NCBI GenBank assembly: GCA_025450035.1
Contig: JANWIF010000026.1
Coordinates: forward strand, 1 to 34,295
Reading direction: 5' to 3'
Source: Gemmatimonadaceae bacterium
GTDB lineage: Bacteria > Gemmatimonadota > Gemmatimonadetes > Gemmatimonadales > Gemmatimonadaceae
Length of the DNA: 34,295 nt
The notes below the pieces were generated by a model. The model had not been told where the DNA came from, ran no database searches, and saw only the letters and a list, made by a program, of their open reading frames with translations. A program made the position numbers and the translations under genes. Below, in pieces: positions 6,892-15,705 of this stretch (positions are counted from its first letter, which is position 1; every line of letters starts with the position of its first letter).

Positions 6892-9084
6892 GTGACGATC
6901 GTTCGCACGTTCGCGGTCTTCGCGGCGCTCAGCATGGCGGTGGGCGCCGCCGCTCAGCAATCCGGCGGAGGGAGTGATTCCTCCACCCGCGCGGGCGTGC
7001 CCTCACACGACACGGTGATCAGCGCCGATACGGCTCCCCTTACGGCATTGCCGGATCAGAACCGCGGCATCGATGCCGAGTTGCGCACCGCGCTGTTCGA
7101 GCTCACCTCCGACCGGCCGCTGGCCGCGGTGGCCCGGCTCGAGTGGCTGCGCACGATGGCCGACTCCACGCATCCGCGCCCGGATCTCCTGTTCCTGCTG
7201 GGTGAGAGCTACTACCGGTTAGGCATGGGCGCGAAGTTCCGCGCGACGGCGAGCGCGCTGTCCGGCGTTCCGGGCGCCGAGCCGTACATGAGCGTCATCA
7301 ACGGCCAGTTGATGCTCGATGCGTACCGTCGCGGCGATGACGCGACGGTCCGTGCGCTGGCCGTGCGCAACCCGGGCGGTGACCGGGGACTGGTGTCGTT
7401 GGTGTACGGACTGGCGGCGTATCGTGGGCACGATTGGACGACTGCCCGCGGCGCGTTCGCCACGGCGCGCGCCGAGGGCGGCGTGTACGCGCCGTACGGC
7501 CAGTATATGGAAGCGCTCACCTCGATCGCCGGCGACACCACGCATGCCGCCGCGGCGCTCGACGCGCTCCGGCCAATGACCAACGTCGCCACCGGGCCGT
7601 TCGGCGATCAGGTTCGCCTAACGGCCGCCGAAGTGGCGTTCGAGGCGGGTCAGTACGATGCCGCCGCCGGCTACGCGGCTGGCGTGTCGCCCACCAGCGG
7701 GTTGGCCGCGCAGGCGCTTCTCACGCAGGCATGGGCGCTGTACCGTGCAGGACGCGCGGACTCGTCGCGGGCATCGTTCGCCGCCTTTGCGTCACGGTTT
7801 CCCAACCTTCCTGAACGCGATGACGCGCGATTGATGCTGGGCCAGGCGATGCTGGAGTCGGGACACACTGCAGATGCCTCGACGTATTTCGAGCTGCTCG
7901 CGGATTCGGTGGGCGTGGATCTGGCGGTCATGCAGGGCCGCTCGCCGGTCTCGCTCGCGAACGCGGCGCACGCGCTCGTTCAAGCGCGGGGCGCCGGCTT
8001 GGCCTTTCTGGCGGATCCGCGCAGCGGCAAGACGCTTGCGCTTCCCGACGATACCGACGCCGATGCGGCCACGATCCTCGCGGGCTACGGCGGCGTGGAC
8101 GCGCCGCCGACGCACGTATTGCCGCAGGTGGTCTCGGTACTGGATGTCGAGGCCCGCGCGGACTCGCTCGTCCCGGCACTCGGCGCCGATTTCCCGCGCC
8201 GGCTGCTGTACGCGCCGGTATCGTCGCCGGCCGTGTTCGCGACCTACTCCGCGCGGGCGGAAGCACTGTCCGGCGCCGATGCCGCGGTAGTGCTCGACCG
8301 CTACCGGCTCCAACAGCAACTCGACGCGCAAGTGATGCGCGTTGCCGCGCTCGAGGATCTGCAGCACCTCACGGCGTCTTCCCGTGCCGACCTCGAAGAG
8401 GGAGAGAAGACGCTGGTATCGCTCCAGGACTCGATCACACACATGTCAACCGCGCTCGATCGCGCCAGGACGCGCGTGCACGACATGCTCGCGTTGCGGG
8501 TGAGTGCAGTGCAGGCGATGGCCGCTGAGAACGCACACCTGATCGACAGCCTCCGCACCTCGCTCGGCCCGGACGCCACCAGCGCCGAGAGCGACGTGTT
8601 GAACATCGAGTCGCAGACCGCGGCCATCTATGCGCGTGTCGCCGACTCGGTGTCGCATCAACTGAACGCCGTGGTCGCCCGCCAGCCGACGTTCATGTTG
8701 CGCGACTCGATCAACGCGCGCCTCGTTCGCGCGCGGGCGCTGCACGATGAGACGCAGCGCGTGCTGGCCGTCGATGATTCGCTCGTGACGCGGGAGCTGG
8801 CCACGCTCCGCACCGTAGAGTCCGAGCGGGTGCGCGCGGCGCGCGCGGCGCTCGCGCAAGCGGAAACGGAGCGTGCCGCCGCCGAGGCGCAGATGGTGCA
8901 GTTGGTGGACGGTGAGCTGCGCACTCGCGCGGCGTCGCTGCTGGCCGCCTTGCAGCACGACCGTGAGGCCGCGGATTACGGATCGGCGAGCGCCGCATTT
9001 TTCCGCGCGCTGGAGCTGAGCGGGACCGCGGGTGACGCCGCCGGCCCCGCGCCTAACGGCTCGGCGACTCCCTCGCCCCGCTAG
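6892..9084 (+). CDS. Large exported TPR and coiled-coil protein
   Basis: About 730 residues. After a signal peptide (cleavage near GAAAQQ) there are TPR-like helical pairs from about 45 to 340, with typical small/large residue spacing and segments such as LLFLLGESYYRLG. A linker leads to a long coiled coil (about 455-700) rich in Ala, Arg, Glu and Leu. The GTG at 6892 gives a compact signal peptide. A TTG at 6880 would add four residues; neither has a clear ribosome site. TPR scaffolds of this size accompany TolQR-type motors in the Glt/Agl systems, where they link membrane parts through the periplasm. Role here inferred from context only. Confidence 0.75.
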   Translation: MTIVRTFAVFAALSMAVGAAAQQSGGGSDSSTRAGVPSHDTVISADTAPLTALPDQNRGIDAELRTALFELTSDRPLAAVARLEWLRTMADSTHPRPDLLFLLGESYYRLGMGAKFRATASALSGVPGAEPYMSVINGQLMLDAYRRGDDATVRALAVRNPGGDRGLVSLVYGLAAYRGHDWTTARGAFATARAEGGVYAPYGQYMEALTSIAGDTTHAAAALDALRPMTNVATGPFGDQVRLTAAEVAFEAGQYDAAAGYAAGVSPTSGLAAQALLTQAWALYRAGRADSSRASFAAFASRFPNLPERDDARLMLGQAMLESGHTADASTYFELLADSVGVDLAVMQGRSPVSLANAAHALVQARGAGLAFLADPRSGKTLALPDDTDADAATILAGYGGVDAPPTHVLPQVVSVLDVEARADSLVPALGADFPRRLLYAPVSSPAVFATYSARAEALSGADAAVVLDRYRLQQQLDAQVMRVAALEDLQHLTASSRADLEEGEKTLVSLQDSITHMSTALDRARTRVHDMLALRVSAVQAMAAENAHLIDSLRTSLGPDATSAESDVLNIESQTAAIYARVADSVSHQLNAVVARQPTFMLRDSINARLVRARALHDETQRVLAVDDSLVTRELATLRTVESERVRAARAALAQAETERAAAEAQMVQLVDGELRTRAASLLAALQHDREAADYGSASAAFFRALELSGTAGDAAGPAPNGSATPSPR

Positions 9085-9090
9085 CCGCAC

Positions 9091-12000
9091 ATGCGCGTCT
9101 TCTCCTCTTCCTCCGTGGCGCTGCTTGCCGCGCTCACCGCTCCCACGGTGGCGCTGGCGCAGGTGCCCGCGCCGGCGAGTGTCAGCGCGCAGCCGGTGGC
9201 CGCGACGCCCGCGCCGGCGACCGCCGCGGCGCAGGCCACCGTAGATTCGGCTCGACGCGCGGCCATCGACAAACTCACCGCGTTCGTGGCCCGCTACCCG
9301 AATAGCACGCTGCGTCCGAACGCGCTCTACCAGCTGGCCGAGCTCCTCGTGCGCAGCGCCGATGAGGACTACGCTGCCGGCCAACGCGCGGGCGGCGGTG
9401 CCAACGCCACCGTGCAGCCCGACTACACTGCCGCGGTCGCGCGATACGTCGAACTCGTGACAAAATACCCGGCGTTCACCAACATCGACGCCGCGGCCTA
9501 TACGCTCGGTACGCTCAACGCGTCCGACGGCAAGTATGCCGCCGCCGCCAAGATGTTCGAGCTCGTGACCACGAAACAGGATTCGCCCTACCGCCCCGAG
9601 GCATACTTCAGGTTAGGCGATGCGCGGTTCGACCTCGCGTCGTCGATGCGCGGCGCCGAACGAAAGGCGATGTTCGTACAGGCCGCTGATGCGTACAACA
9701 ACGCCACCAAAACCGCGCCCCCACGCGGCGACATCTATTACCTCGCGCTCTACAAGCTCGGATGGGCGTACTACAATCAAGCCACCCAGCCCAACCAGCC
9801 AGAGTATCATCAAGCCGTGGACGTGTTCGGCCGCTTGGTGGCCGAGTACGACAAGCTCACTCCCGACCGGCAGGCTCGCCTCGGGCTGCGCCGTGAATCC
9901 ATCGAATACATGGCGATCGCATTCACGCAGACGGGCGGCGCGGAAGCGGCGACCCAGTACTTCTCCACACATACCGACGCGTCGAGCTTCGAGCTGCCGG
10001 TGCTGCGGCGTGTCGCCGCCAGCTTGCGCGACCAGGGCGATTTTACCAGAGCGGTGGCCGCGTATCAGGCCGTGGAAGCGAAAGCGCCCGTGGATTCGGG
10101 CGCGCTCGCCGCGCAGCGCGAGATCATCGACATCTATCAGAACCGCGTCATCGAGCCCGACCGCGCCCAACAAGCACGGTTGCAGCTGGTGGACCAGTTC
10201 GCGCCGGGCACTCCCTGGGCGCAAGCGAATTCCGCGCTCGCCGACACGGCCGCGCAGGTGCGCGAGCTGATGCTGCGCCAGAGCGCGCAATACGCGCTGT
10301 CGCAGGCGCAACAGAAAAAAGACAGCGCGCGTTTTGCCGCAGCCGCGGATCTCTATGGGCGATACCTGCGCGAGTTCGGCAAGTCGGACAGCGCACAAAC
10401 GGCGCAATTCCTGTCCGGTGAAGCGCTGTTTGGCCAGCGGGCGTACGCGGATGCCGGCGTGGCGTACACGCACGCGGCGTACGACTTCACGGCGGATCCC
10501 AAGCTGGCGCAGCAGGCGGGACAGAACGCGGTGGTTGCGTTCGACTCGGCGGTGGTGCGCAACAAGGCCGACGCCGCAACGCAGGACTCGCTGTTCGCCG
10601 CGGTCGACCGGTTCGTGGCTGCCTTCCCGGCGACCGAAGCCGCTCCGAAAGCGTTGATCGAGAAAGGCAAACGGGCGTCCGAGGCGTCACGGTGGGATGT
10701 GATGGCGAAGACGTTCCAGACGTACGCGGAGAAATATCCTAACGAAGCCTACACCCCCACGGCGCAGAAGCTGATCGGCGATGCGTACTACAAACAGGGC
10801 AAATACGCCGAGGCGCAGGGGCAGTGGGAAAAGGCGCAGAGCATTGCCGGCCAATCGGGCCGCGGGAAGCTGGCCGATTCCATCAATCTGATTCGCAACG
10901 CGGCTGCCGTGACGTACGGCGACTCGCTGATCAAGAGTGGCAACTACGAAGCGGCCGCCGAGCAGGTGTACGTGGCGTACGCCGCTCGCAACCCGACGTC
11001 GGCGAAAGCGCCCGATGCGTTGCGCAACGCCATCGAGACGTACGTACTTGCCGACAGCGCGGCGCGGGCGCACAACGATACGGCCACGTCGAAGGCCGAC
11101 AAATCGCGGGCGCTCGAGCTGGCCGGGCGATTGGTGTCGCAGTATCCAAAGTATCAGTACCGCGTACAATACCAGGCGCTCGAGACGCAACTACTGGCCG
11201 ATCTGGGCAAGCGTGAAGACGCGGCCGCGGCCCTCGACTCGTTGATCACCGACAACCCCACCTGGCCGGGCCGCGCCGACGCTATGGTTCGGCGGGCGGT
11301 GATGCTCGACTCGTTAGGCCGAGCGAAGGATGCCGCCGCGGCATACCAGCAGTTCTCGGCGGCGTATCCGAAAGACAAACGCGCGGCCGACGCGCAGTAC
11401 AACGCCGCGCTGTCGTACGTGCAAGGGTCGGACTCGTCGGATGCCGCGAAGGCGTACGGTACGTTCGCGGCGCGATTCCCGCGCGATCCGCGCGCCGGGG
11501 CCGCCCAACAGGCGCGCATCGCCCTGTTCAAAGCCACCGGCGACACGGTGTCGGCCGACGCCGAGCTGGCGCGGGTGTGCGTTAGGCCGAGCGCCGAATT
11601 CAAGGCCGCGTGCGCGGCGCGTCTGGGCGAGCAGGAGTTCAGAGCCGGCGCCGCGCTGTACACGCAATTCAAACCGCTGGTCCTCGCGATCCCCAGCCGC
11701 CTCAACCTCACGCGCAAAGGCGTGGAGCGACTCTCGGCCCCCAAGCGGCGGCTGCTCTCGGCCATGACCGGGCACTTCACGCGATCCATCGGTACCGGCA
11801 CGCCGGAGTGGCTCGCCGCGTCGTCGTACTACGTTGGGCTCGCGCAGTGGGAGTACGGCAACTATCTCAGGGACGTGCAGCTCCCCGCCGACCTCACCGG
11901 CGAGCAGCTCTCAGCGGCGCAGGCCGGCGCGTCGCAACAGGCCGATCAGTATTTCACCGAAGCACGCAAGACCTGGCAGACGCTTGTAGACAAGGCTGCA

Positions 12001-12150
12001 CAGGACACGATCGCGAACGCGTGGGTCGATCGCGCGAAGGCGGCGCTCGCGGGCACGGTGGATGAGTCGCCGGTCATCGGTGGGCCGGCGCCGGCACCCG
12101 CGAGTCCGAGTAAGAGCCCGAGTAGCGGCCCGAGCGGAGGTACCGAGTGA
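9091..12150 (+). CDS. Very large exported TPR-repeat scaffold protein
   Basis: The 1019-residue protein begins with a signal peptide (cleavage near VALAQ, residue 24). It is otherwise built of tetratricopeptide-like repeats, with recurrent motifs such as RPNALYQLAELL, YRPEAYFRLGDARF, TAQKLIGDAYYKQGKYAEA and ADAQYNAALSYVQG. The repeats recall BamD/YbgF (CpoB)-type TPRs that bind envelope complexes. A Pro/Ser tail closes it. It starts six bases after the previous gene, and its stop overlaps the next start. It is probably a periplasmic scaffold linking the outer-membrane barrels to the inner-membrane TolQR motor. That role is inference; the repeat architecture is visible. Confidence 0.8.
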   Translation: MRVFSSSSVALLAALTAPTVALAQVPAPASVSAQPVAATPAPATAAAQATVDSARRAAIDKLTAFVARYPNSTLRPNALYQLAELLVRSADEDYAAGQRAGGGANATVQPDYTAAVARYVELVTKYPAFTNIDAAAYTLGTLNASDGKYAAAAKMFELVTTKQDSPYRPEAYFRLGDARFDLASSMRGAERKAMFVQAADAYNNATKTAPPRGDIYYLALYKLGWAYYNQATQPNQPEYHQAVDVFGRLVAEYDKLTPDRQARLGLRRESIEYMAIAFTQTGGAEAATQYFSTHTDASSFELPVLRRVAASLRDQGDFTRAVAAYQAVEAKAPVDSGALAAQREIIDIYQNRVIEPDRAQQARLQLVDQFAPGTPWAQANSALADTAAQVRELMLRQSAQYALSQAQQKKDSARFAAAADLYGRYLREFGKSDSAQTAQFLSGEALFGQRAYADAGVAYTHAAYDFTADPKLAQQAGQNAVVAFDSAVVRNKADAATQDSLFAAVDRFVAAFPATEAAPKALIEKGKRASEASRWDVMAKTFQTYAEKYPNEAYTPTAQKLIGDAYYKQGKYAEAQGQWEKAQSIAGQSGRGKLADSINLIRNAAAVTYGDSLIKSGNYEAAAEQVYVAYAARNPTSAKAPDALRNAIETYVLADSAARAHNDTATSKADKSRALELAGRLVSQYPKYQYRVQYQALETQLLADLGKREDAAAALDSLITDNPTWPGRADAMVRRAVMLDSLGRAKDAAAAYQQFSAAYPKDKRAADAQYNAALSYVQGSDSSDAAKAYGTFAARFPRDPRAGAAQQARIALFKATGDTVSADAELARVCVRPSAEFKAACAARLGEQEFRAGAALYTQFKPLVLAIPSRLNLTRKGVERLSAPKRRLLSAMTGHFTRSIGTGTPEWLAASSYYVGLAQWEYGNYLRDVQLPADLTGEQLSAAQAGASQQADQYFTEARKTWQTLVDKAAQDTIANAWVDRAKAALAGTVDESPVIGGPAPAPASPSKSPSSGPSGGTE

Positions 12151-12878
12151 TGCGCGCGCGTTCCCAACGAGTATGCCGGCTGGTGGTGTTGTGCGGGATC
12201 GCGCTTGTCGCCGGTGCCGCGCGGGCCGGCGCGCAGCAACAGGCGGCGCCGCCCAAGCCGAAGAAGTCGCGCGCCGGCGAGACGATCGTGATTCGCGGTC
12301 AGGTGCCCACGCCTCAGGTCGTCACCGTTAGGCCGCGGGAAGTGCCGCCGTACAGCCGCCAGGCGCTTGGCGCCGCGAACGAGCGGGGGGGGGGCTCGTT
12401 CTGGTCGTCGGCACTGCCCGGCTACCAGCTGCTGTCGCGCAGTCAGGTCACCGGTCACGCCGTGATCGATTCCGCGACGGCGCGGAGCATGGCGGCCGGC
12501 GGCCCGGGCGTGCCCGGAGCGGCGGGTGCTGCGGGCGCCGCGGCTGGTGCGACGCCCGACTTGCAGGCACGTACACAGGAAATGGAAGCCATTCGCGGCG
12601 AGCTTGCGCAACGTCGCGCACGTCTCGATTCGCTCGAGCGCGCCGACCGCAACGCGGCCGCGTTGCAGCACGCCGCCGATTCCACGAGCACCGCCGCCGC
12701 GCGCTCGCGCACCAGCGTCGCCGACGCCGCAGCGCGCGCCGCGGAGATTCAGGAATTGATGAAGGAACTCGAGTTCCGTAAGGCCCGGCTCGACTCGCTC
12801 GAAACGGTAGTGCGGGCACTCGGTAAAGCCCAGGACTCGTTGCGCGCACGACCGGACAGCACTCCCCACCACCACTGA
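12150..12878 (+). CDS. Exported coiled-coil protein carrying a G10 tract
   Basis: A 242-residue protein with a signal peptide (cleavage near RAGAQQ), a basic-Pro stretch, a short domain opened by ETIVIRGQVPTPQVVTVRPRE, a Gly/Ala-rich linker and a C-terminal coiled coil (about 135-235). The ATG at 12150 shares its A with the preceding TGA (TGATG). A GTG at 12147 is the alternative, with GGAGG at 12136-12140 serving either. Residues around 78-82 (RGGGS) are encoded by ten consecutive Gs within an inverted repeat. Loss of one G would lead to TGA at 12463-12465. The ETIVIxGxVxxP motif resembles short segments found in proteins encoded beside TolQR genes elsewhere, which is weak evidence. Function unknown. 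Confidence 0.72.
   Translation: MRARSQRVCRLVVLCGIALVAGAARAGAQQQAAPPKPKKSRAGETIVIRGQVPTPQVVTVRPREVPPYSRQALGAANERGGGSFWSSALPGYQLLSRSQVTGHAVIDSATARSMAAGGPGVPGAAGAAGAAAGATPDLQARTQEMEAIRGELAQRRARLDSLERADRNAAALQHAADSTSTAAARSRTSVADAAARAAEIQELMKELEFRKARLDSLETVVRALGKAQDSLRARPDSTPHHH
12378..12400. repeat. G10 homopolymer inside a perfect 7-bp inverted repeat
   Basis: AACGAGC (12378-12384) and GCTCGTT (12394-12400) are perfect complements and flank an uninterrupted G run at 12385-12394. It lies in the coding region of the periplasmic coiled-coil protein. Long G runs are prone to slipped-strand mispairing, so this may switch the gene on and off. Confidence 0.8.
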
Positions 12879-12924
12879 GCACGCCGACCACCATGTGCCG
12901 TACTTTCTCGGAGGACGATTCTAG

Positions 12925-13566
12925 ATGACGACCCTGCTCGAGTACTACCGCGCCGGTGGCCCGGTCATGTATTTCATCCTCGCGGTGGCCGTCTGCGGGG
13001 TGGCCGTTTTCACCGAACGATTCTACACTATTGTCATTCGGTCGAAGATCAACGGCCGCGCGTTCATTGAACGCGTGATCCAACTCGTCCGCGCGGGAAA
13101 GATCGAGGACGCGATCAAGCTCTGTCAGCAGTCGAACGCCGTGCTCCCCGACATGGGGCTGCTCATTCTGCGCAGCCGGAGCCGCGATGAAGCCGACTTG
13201 CAGAACGTGGCCGATGCCGCCTCGCTGAGCGTGCTGCCCCGGCTCACCCGGCGGCTGCACTATCTTCCGATGTTGGCCAACGTCGCCACGCTGATCGGCC
13301 TGCTCGGCACTATCTTCGGCTTACGGCACGCGTTCCAATCAGTGGCGCTGCAGGAGGCCGCCCAACGGTCGGCCGCTCTCGCATCGGGTATCGCCGTGGC
13401 GCTCAACGCGACCGGCTTCGGCCTGCTCACCGCGGTGCCGTTGTCGGTGGCGCACGCGTATCTGGTGAGCCAGGCTGAAGGGATCATCGAGCAGGTGGAT
13501 GAGTTCCAGGTGCGTTTGATCAACGCGCTGATCGATCGGCCCGACGTGCGACTGGGCCACCGATGA
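12925..13566 (+). CDS. TolQ/ExbB/MotA-family proton-channel subunit
   Basis: The 213-residue inner-membrane protein has the family's three helices at about 13-30, 114-133 and 151-175. The conserved LxNxATLIGLLGTIFGL and GIAVALNATGFGLLTAVP blocks are present. Thr129 and Thr163 match the pore threonines of TolQ. With TolR-type partners it should form a proton-driven motor that works on the periplasm. It is followed by two TolR-like genes, as in Myxococcus AglR-AglQ-AglS. A GGAGG at 12910-12914 precedes the ATG by ten bases. It is clearly a family member. Whether it serves Tol-Pal, TonB or an Agl-like machine is inferred from neighbours; no Pal or TolB gene is present here. Confidence 0.93.
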   Translation: MTTLLEYYRAGGPVMYFILAVAVCGVAVFTERFYTIVIRSKINGRAFIERVIQLVRAGKIEDAIKLCQQSNAVLPDMGLLILRSRSRDEADLQNVADAASLSVLPRLTRRLHYLPMLANVATLIGLLGTIFGLRHAFQSVALQEAAQRSAALASGIAVALNATGFGLLTAVPLSVAHAYLVSQAEGIIEQVDEFQVRLINALIDRPDVRLGHR

Positions 13567-13607
13567 GCGCGCGTGCGGCCTTCCGCATCACCGCGAGCTG
13601 AGCGTAC

Positions 13608-14150
13608 ATGGCGTCTCTCTTTCATCGCTCCAAGCTCCGGCGCGCCGAACGCGCGCCGGTGACGTCGCACGGGAACATCAACCTCGTGCCACTCGTGGAC
13701 ACGTTGACATCCATCGTGTTCTTCTCGCTCCTCACGTACCAGGGCGAGACGATGATGGCGTTGACGTCGTTCGACCTATCGTTGCCGCCGGTGGTCATCA
13801 CCACACCGCAGCAGGCACAGCAGGTGAAATCCGAAAAGGATGTGCTCGACCTGTTGTTGGCCGTGCGCGTGAATAACGATCAGTTGTCGATCGAGCATTC
13901 TGGTGGCGGCGGGTTCCGCCAGGTGATCGCCGGCCTCGACTCCACGTCGCTCACTCAGCTGCAAGCGCTGATGACACAGATTCGCCTGCAGTATCCGCAG
14001 AACAAGGATGTCCTGGTGATTCCGTCCGACGATGTCGCGTACGACAACATCATCCATGTATTGGAGCGGCTGCGGCTCGCCGGTTTTTCCGGCATCTCGT
14101 TAGGCACGCGCGCGCGCGGCGCGGCACCGGCCGCCGGGACGGGGAGGTAG
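13608..14150 (+). CDS. TolR/ExbD-family stator protein (first)
   Basis: This 180-residue protein has a short cytoplasmic N-terminus, one membrane helix (about 24-43, INLVPLVDTLTSIVFFSLL) and a periplasmic domain. Asp31 in the helix matches the essential protonatable Asp of TolR and ExbD. The periplasmic part (about 75-170) ends in a VLERLRLAGFSGISLGT pattern typical of the family. It lies 41 bases after tolQ and three bases before a second TolR-like gene. Members of such pairs in Myxococcus (AglQ, AglS) are both needed for gliding. The family is clear; the specific partner is inferred. Confidence 0.92.
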   Translation: MASLFHRSKLRRAERAPVTSHGNINLVPLVDTLTSIVFFSLLTYQGETMMALTSFDLSLPPVVITTPQQAQQVKSEKDVLDLLLAVRVNNDQLSIEHSGGGGFRQVIAGLDSTSLTQLQALMTQIRLQYPQNKDVLVIPSDDVAYDNIIHVLERLRLAGFSGISLGTRARGAAPAAGTGR

Positions 14151-14153
14151 CGG

Positions 14154-14714
14154 ATGAGCCGCGCACGGGACATGCGGGCGGCGCGCCGGGCCGCGCAGTT
14201 CGCCAAGTTCCGGATCACGGAGCTCAACCTCGTGCCGCTCGTGGATACGTTGGTGTCGATCGGGTTCTTCGCGCTCACCACCGCGACCGTGGGCGAGCTG
14301 TCCCCGGTGGTGCCGGGCGTGCGGCTTCCGGAAGCGCACGTGGGCGCGACGGCGAGGCAGCAGTTGACGCTCGGCATCGGGCCGCAGATCACGCTCGGCG
14401 GCCGGACGATCATGAGCACCGTCGATGCGGCGCGTGCGCGATCGAACGACGCCACGCAACCGCTGCTCGTTCCGCCGTTGTACAACGCGATGCGGCAGGC
14501 GGCCGACTCGATTCGGCGCGTCACGAAGGTGGCGGGAACCGAGCCGCTGACTGTCCCATTGGCCATTCAGGGCGACAAGAGCATGCGGTACGACCTGCTG
14601 GCGCGCATGATGCAGACCGCACGGCTAGCGGGATTCCGTAATCTTTCGCTGCAAGTGAGCAAGCAGGATCGGTCGCCGTCTCCCACGGCGGCGCCGGCGT
14701 CGGGGGCGCCGTAA
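14154..14714 (+). CDS. TolR/ExbD-family stator protein (second)
   Basis: A 186-residue paralogue of the preceding protein, with the same plan. The membrane helix is LNLVPLVDTLVSIGFFAL at about 25-42 with Asp31. The periplasmic domain includes LTLGIGPQITLGGRTIM and a terminal LLARMMQTARLAGFRNLSLQV block. Outside the helix it differs greatly from the first copy, so the two probably form a heteromer with one TolQ. It starts three bases after the first copy and ends one base before the AgmX-type gene, which implies tight coexpression. Confidence 0.92.
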   Translation: MSRARDMRAARRAAQFAKFRITELNLVPLVDTLVSIGFFALTTATVGELSPVVPGVRLPEAHVGATARQQLTLGIGPQITLGGRTIMSTVDAARARSNDATQPLLVPPLYNAMRQAADSIRRVTKVAGTEPLTVPLAIQGDKSMRYDLLARMMQTARLAGFRNLSLQVSKQDRSPSPTAAPASGAP

Positions 14715-14715
14715 C

Positions 14716-15690
14716 ATGGCCGACGCACCGTCGAGCAAGTCCGGAGGGCGCCGCGGCCGGTCGCCGGTGGACGACACGTCGTTCACCCGCAACATGCGCT
14801 ACGAGTTCGCCGACGCCGAAGGGCGCGCGATCATGTACTCGTGGATCGGCTCCTTCACACTCGGCGTGCTCTGGCTGCTGCTGGTGATCTTTGGACCGAT
14901 GGTCCCGCCATCGATCGAGTTGCTTCGCCCCGACGAGACGGCGCCGATCGATGTGAAGGTGGAAGATCTCTCGCCGCCGGCACCTACGGCGCAGCCCGCA
15001 GCGGCGCCCGCCGCGCCCGCGCCACGCCCGGCGGCCGGCGGCGGACGCCCCGCACCCAAGAAGAACGACGCGCAGGCCATGGGCGACGCGTTTGGCGGGG
15101 CCGCGACCAAGAAGGGCGGCGGCATGGTGGGCGACGTGTCGAACGTGCTGCGCGGGGTGGACGTGAACTCGGGCGCGGGCTCGACACCCGGCCAGTCGGG
15201 GAAGGCGGTGATCGGCTACGGTATGGGCGGCCAGGGGTCGCGCACGCCGGGCCGCGGTGGGTTAGGCGAAGGGTTAGGCAATACGCCTGGCGGCGGTGGG
15301 TTAGGCGGGGTTGGCGGCGGCGGCGGCGTGGGCTTCTCGTCCGTGAGCGTGGCGCCGCCCAGCGTCATTCACGCCGAGAAGATCGGCGGGCCGGGCCGCA
15401 ACGTGTCCGATCTGGGCAACTACGTACGCGGCCGCCAATCGCAGCTCCAGTTCTGCTACCAGGAGTACGGGCTGAAGGTCAATCCCGGGCTCGCGGGAAC
15501 GATCAACGTGGCGGTGACGCTCACCGGCGCAGGGAGCGTGACCGGCGTCGATGTCACGAATCGCACGTGGTCCGGCGCCGGCGCGTCCGCGACCGAGGCG
15601 TGTATTCGCCAGAAAGTGATGAGCTGGCGTTTCCCACCCTCGGAGCAGGGAGGCGGGACGTACAGCTTCTCCTTCGTGTTCAGTAAGTAG
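14716..15690 (+). CDS. AgmX/PglI C-terminal domain protein, TonB-like energy transducer
   Basis: The 324-residue protein has a 41-residue cytoplasmic start, one membrane helix (about 42-62), a Pro/Ala-rich linker (about 86-112), a Gly-rich span (about 150-220) and a C-terminal domain (about 233-324). That domain contains FCYQEYGLKVNPGLAGTI, then EACIRQKVMSWRFPPSEQGG and a final FSFVFSK. This pattern is that of the AgmX/PglI (GltJ/GltG, NfsG) C-terminal domain, a TonB-C relative. Two Cys (in FCYQ and EACI) may pair. It lacks the cytoplasmic FHA, GYF or zinc-ribbon domains of GltJ, so any cytoplasmic coupling is different. It is probably pulled by the TolQ-TolR-TolR motor to act on an outer-membrane or periplasmic partner. 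Confidence 0.83.
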   Translation: MADAPSSKSGGRRGRSPVDDTSFTRNMRYEFADAEGRAIMYSWIGSFTLGVLWLLLVIFGPMVPPSIELLRPDETAPIDVKVEDLSPPAPTAQPAAAPAAPAPRPAAGGGRPAPKKNDAQAMGDAFGGAATKKGGGMVGDVSNVLRGVDVNSGAGSTPGQSGKAVIGYGMGGQGSRTPGRGGLGEGLGNTPGGGGLGGVGGGGGVGFSSVSVAPPSVIHAEKIGGPGRNVSDLGNYVRGRQSQLQFCYQEYGLKVNPGLAGTINVAVTLTGAGSVTGVDVTNRTWSGAGASATEACIRQKVMSWRFPPSEQGGGTYSFSFVFSK

Positions 15691-15705
15691 GAGGCGACCC
15701 GCACT

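Noticed and set aside
14984..15306. Low-complexity Pro, Ala and Gly coding region as a possible recombination hot spot
   Set aside because: Such linkers are expected in AgmX and TonB-like proteins that span the periplasm.
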